Assembly (NCBI GenBank): GCA_025093985.1
Contig: JACAAK010000034.1
Location: 1 to 42,142 of the forward strand
Direction: 5' to 3'
DNA length: 42,142 nucleotides
Source of the DNA: Calvatia gigantea
Lineage: Eukaryota; Basidiomycota; Agaricomycetes; Agaricales; Lycoperdaceae
The notes beneath the pieces were generated by a model. It saw only the letters and a list, made by a program, of their open reading frames with translations, was not told the DNA's origin and did not search any database. A program made the position numbers and the translations under genes. Of this stretch, positions 41,665 through 42,142 are shown one piece after another; the stretch's first letter is position 1; the number at the start of each line of letters is the position of its first letter.

Positions 41665-42142
41665 ATGTCGATTCGGGAAGAACGTAAACAACAAAGCCGC
41701 CAAGCTTTGCTAAATGCTGCATTACAACTCAGCACCTCGGGACGTTCCTTTGCTCGCATTAGTCTCCGTGAAGTCACTCGCCAAGTGGGTTTAGTACCGA
41801 CCGCTTTTTATCGCCACTTTAATGATTTGGATGAGTTAGGACTTGAACTGGTCGATCAAGCGGCGCTGCACATCAAAAGTATGTTAACCCAATTGGGGCA
41901 AAGTTATGTTTATGGTTCACATGCTACGATTGAGCATAGTCTAGATCTATTTTTTCATGGAAGCAAAGCTGGATTTCTTGATTGGGACTTTGGGGGGGGG
42001 GGAGCCTTGATCCGGAGCCTTGGCAGAAAAAGCCCTTTTTTAAGATATTCCCCGTTTAACCCCTATTGGATCAAAAATTTAGACAGGGCCTCGTATTAAA
42101 TTTTAAGGTGTCCTTTAAGGGATCCTGGGGGTTTGGTCTGTG
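41665..42142 (+). CDS. TetR-family regulator, truncated at the window end
   Basis: The N-terminal ~60 residues (MSIREERKQQSRQALLNAALQL...ISLREVTRQVGLVPTAFYRHF) form a TetR helix-turn-helix and resemble FabR-type fatty-acid regulators. It continues credibly to about 41945 (LDLFFHGS). From about 41955 the sequence is unreliable: a run of ten G (41993-42002) and doubled bases, and the translation no longer looks like the family. It is divergent from rph. The regulated pathway cannot be inferred from the window. Confidence 0.8.

Noticed and set aside
41993..42002. Poly-G tract as a phase-variable switch in the TetR gene
   Set aside because: It sits in a visibly degraded contig end, and the surrounding translation no longer resembles the family, so it is probably a read artefact.
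1..42142. CRISPR array, tRNA or rRNA genes
   Set aside because: No regularly spaced repeats of CRISPR type, no tRNA cloverleaf with a CCA-type end and no rRNA-like sequence were seen.

Overview
The window looks like Acinetobacter chromosome (species not fixed). The evidence is the gene order of a capsule (K) locus bounded on one side by fkpA, murJ (mviN), ampD, nadC and rph, and on the other by galU, ugd, gpi, gne1 and pgm, together with low GC and an IS17-like IS5-family insertion sequence. About 42 kb with noisy ends resembles a single large-insert clone. Roughly thirty apparent frameshifts occur, mostly in homopolymers, and they hit genes that should be essential or locus-critical (murJ, gpi, wza, wzc, gna). 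I read nearly all of them as sequencing or assembly errors, so broken genes are annotated here as single CDSs with the break noted.

Layout. 1-7657 (+): a Tn7-type transposition operon, tnsA (5' end missing), tnsB, tnsC, tnsD, tnsE, with overlapping or closely spaced genes and near-Tn7 protein lengths. 7658-7842: a short junction carrying the pgm promoter, with no recognisable Tn7 left end and no cargo. 7843-9213 (+): pgm. 9286-16033 (-): gne1, gpi, ugd, galU, gdr (central sugar-nucleotide enzymes). 16128-18590 (-): qhbB, qhbA, itrB, which with gdr form the UDP-N,N'-diacetylbacillosamine (QuiNAc4NAc) and initiating-transferase module. 18653-27962 (-): the very AT-rich, serotype-specific block with four glycosyltransferases, a Wzy polymerase, an asparagine-synthase-like ligase, a polysaccharide pyruvyltransferase family protein and Wzx. 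28013-30333 (-): gne2 and gna (UDP-GalNAcA synthesis). 30334-30828: divergent promoter region. 30829-34565 (+): wza, wzb, wzc (export and BY-kinase control). 34779-36231 (+): two tandem FKBP-type prolyl isomerases. 36333-37384: IS element. 37476-41503: murJ, ampD, nadC, rph. 41665-end: a TetR-type regulator running into unreliable sequence.

How it works together. Pgm, Gpi, GalU, Gne1 and Ugd would supply UDP-Glc, UDP-Gal or UDP-GalNAc and perhaps UDP-GlcA. Gdr, QhbB and QhbA would make UDP-QuiNAc4NAc, which ItrB loads onto undecaprenyl phosphate. Gna and Gne2 would make UDP-GalNAcA. Four glycosyltransferases extend the unit, the pyruvyltransferase-family and AsnB-like enzymes may decorate it, Wzx flips it, Wzy polymerises it, and Wza/Wzb/Wzc export it and control chain length.

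Most worth checking: a canonical-looking Tn7 operon whose tnsE side abuts a capsule locus rather than cargo or a left end; a TnsA with a non-lysine at the expected catalytic lysine; a Ugd whose catalytic cysteine position is Asn; an AsnB-like enzyme without the glutaminase cysteine; and a GGCTAT hexamer repeat encoding the Wzc tyrosine tail.
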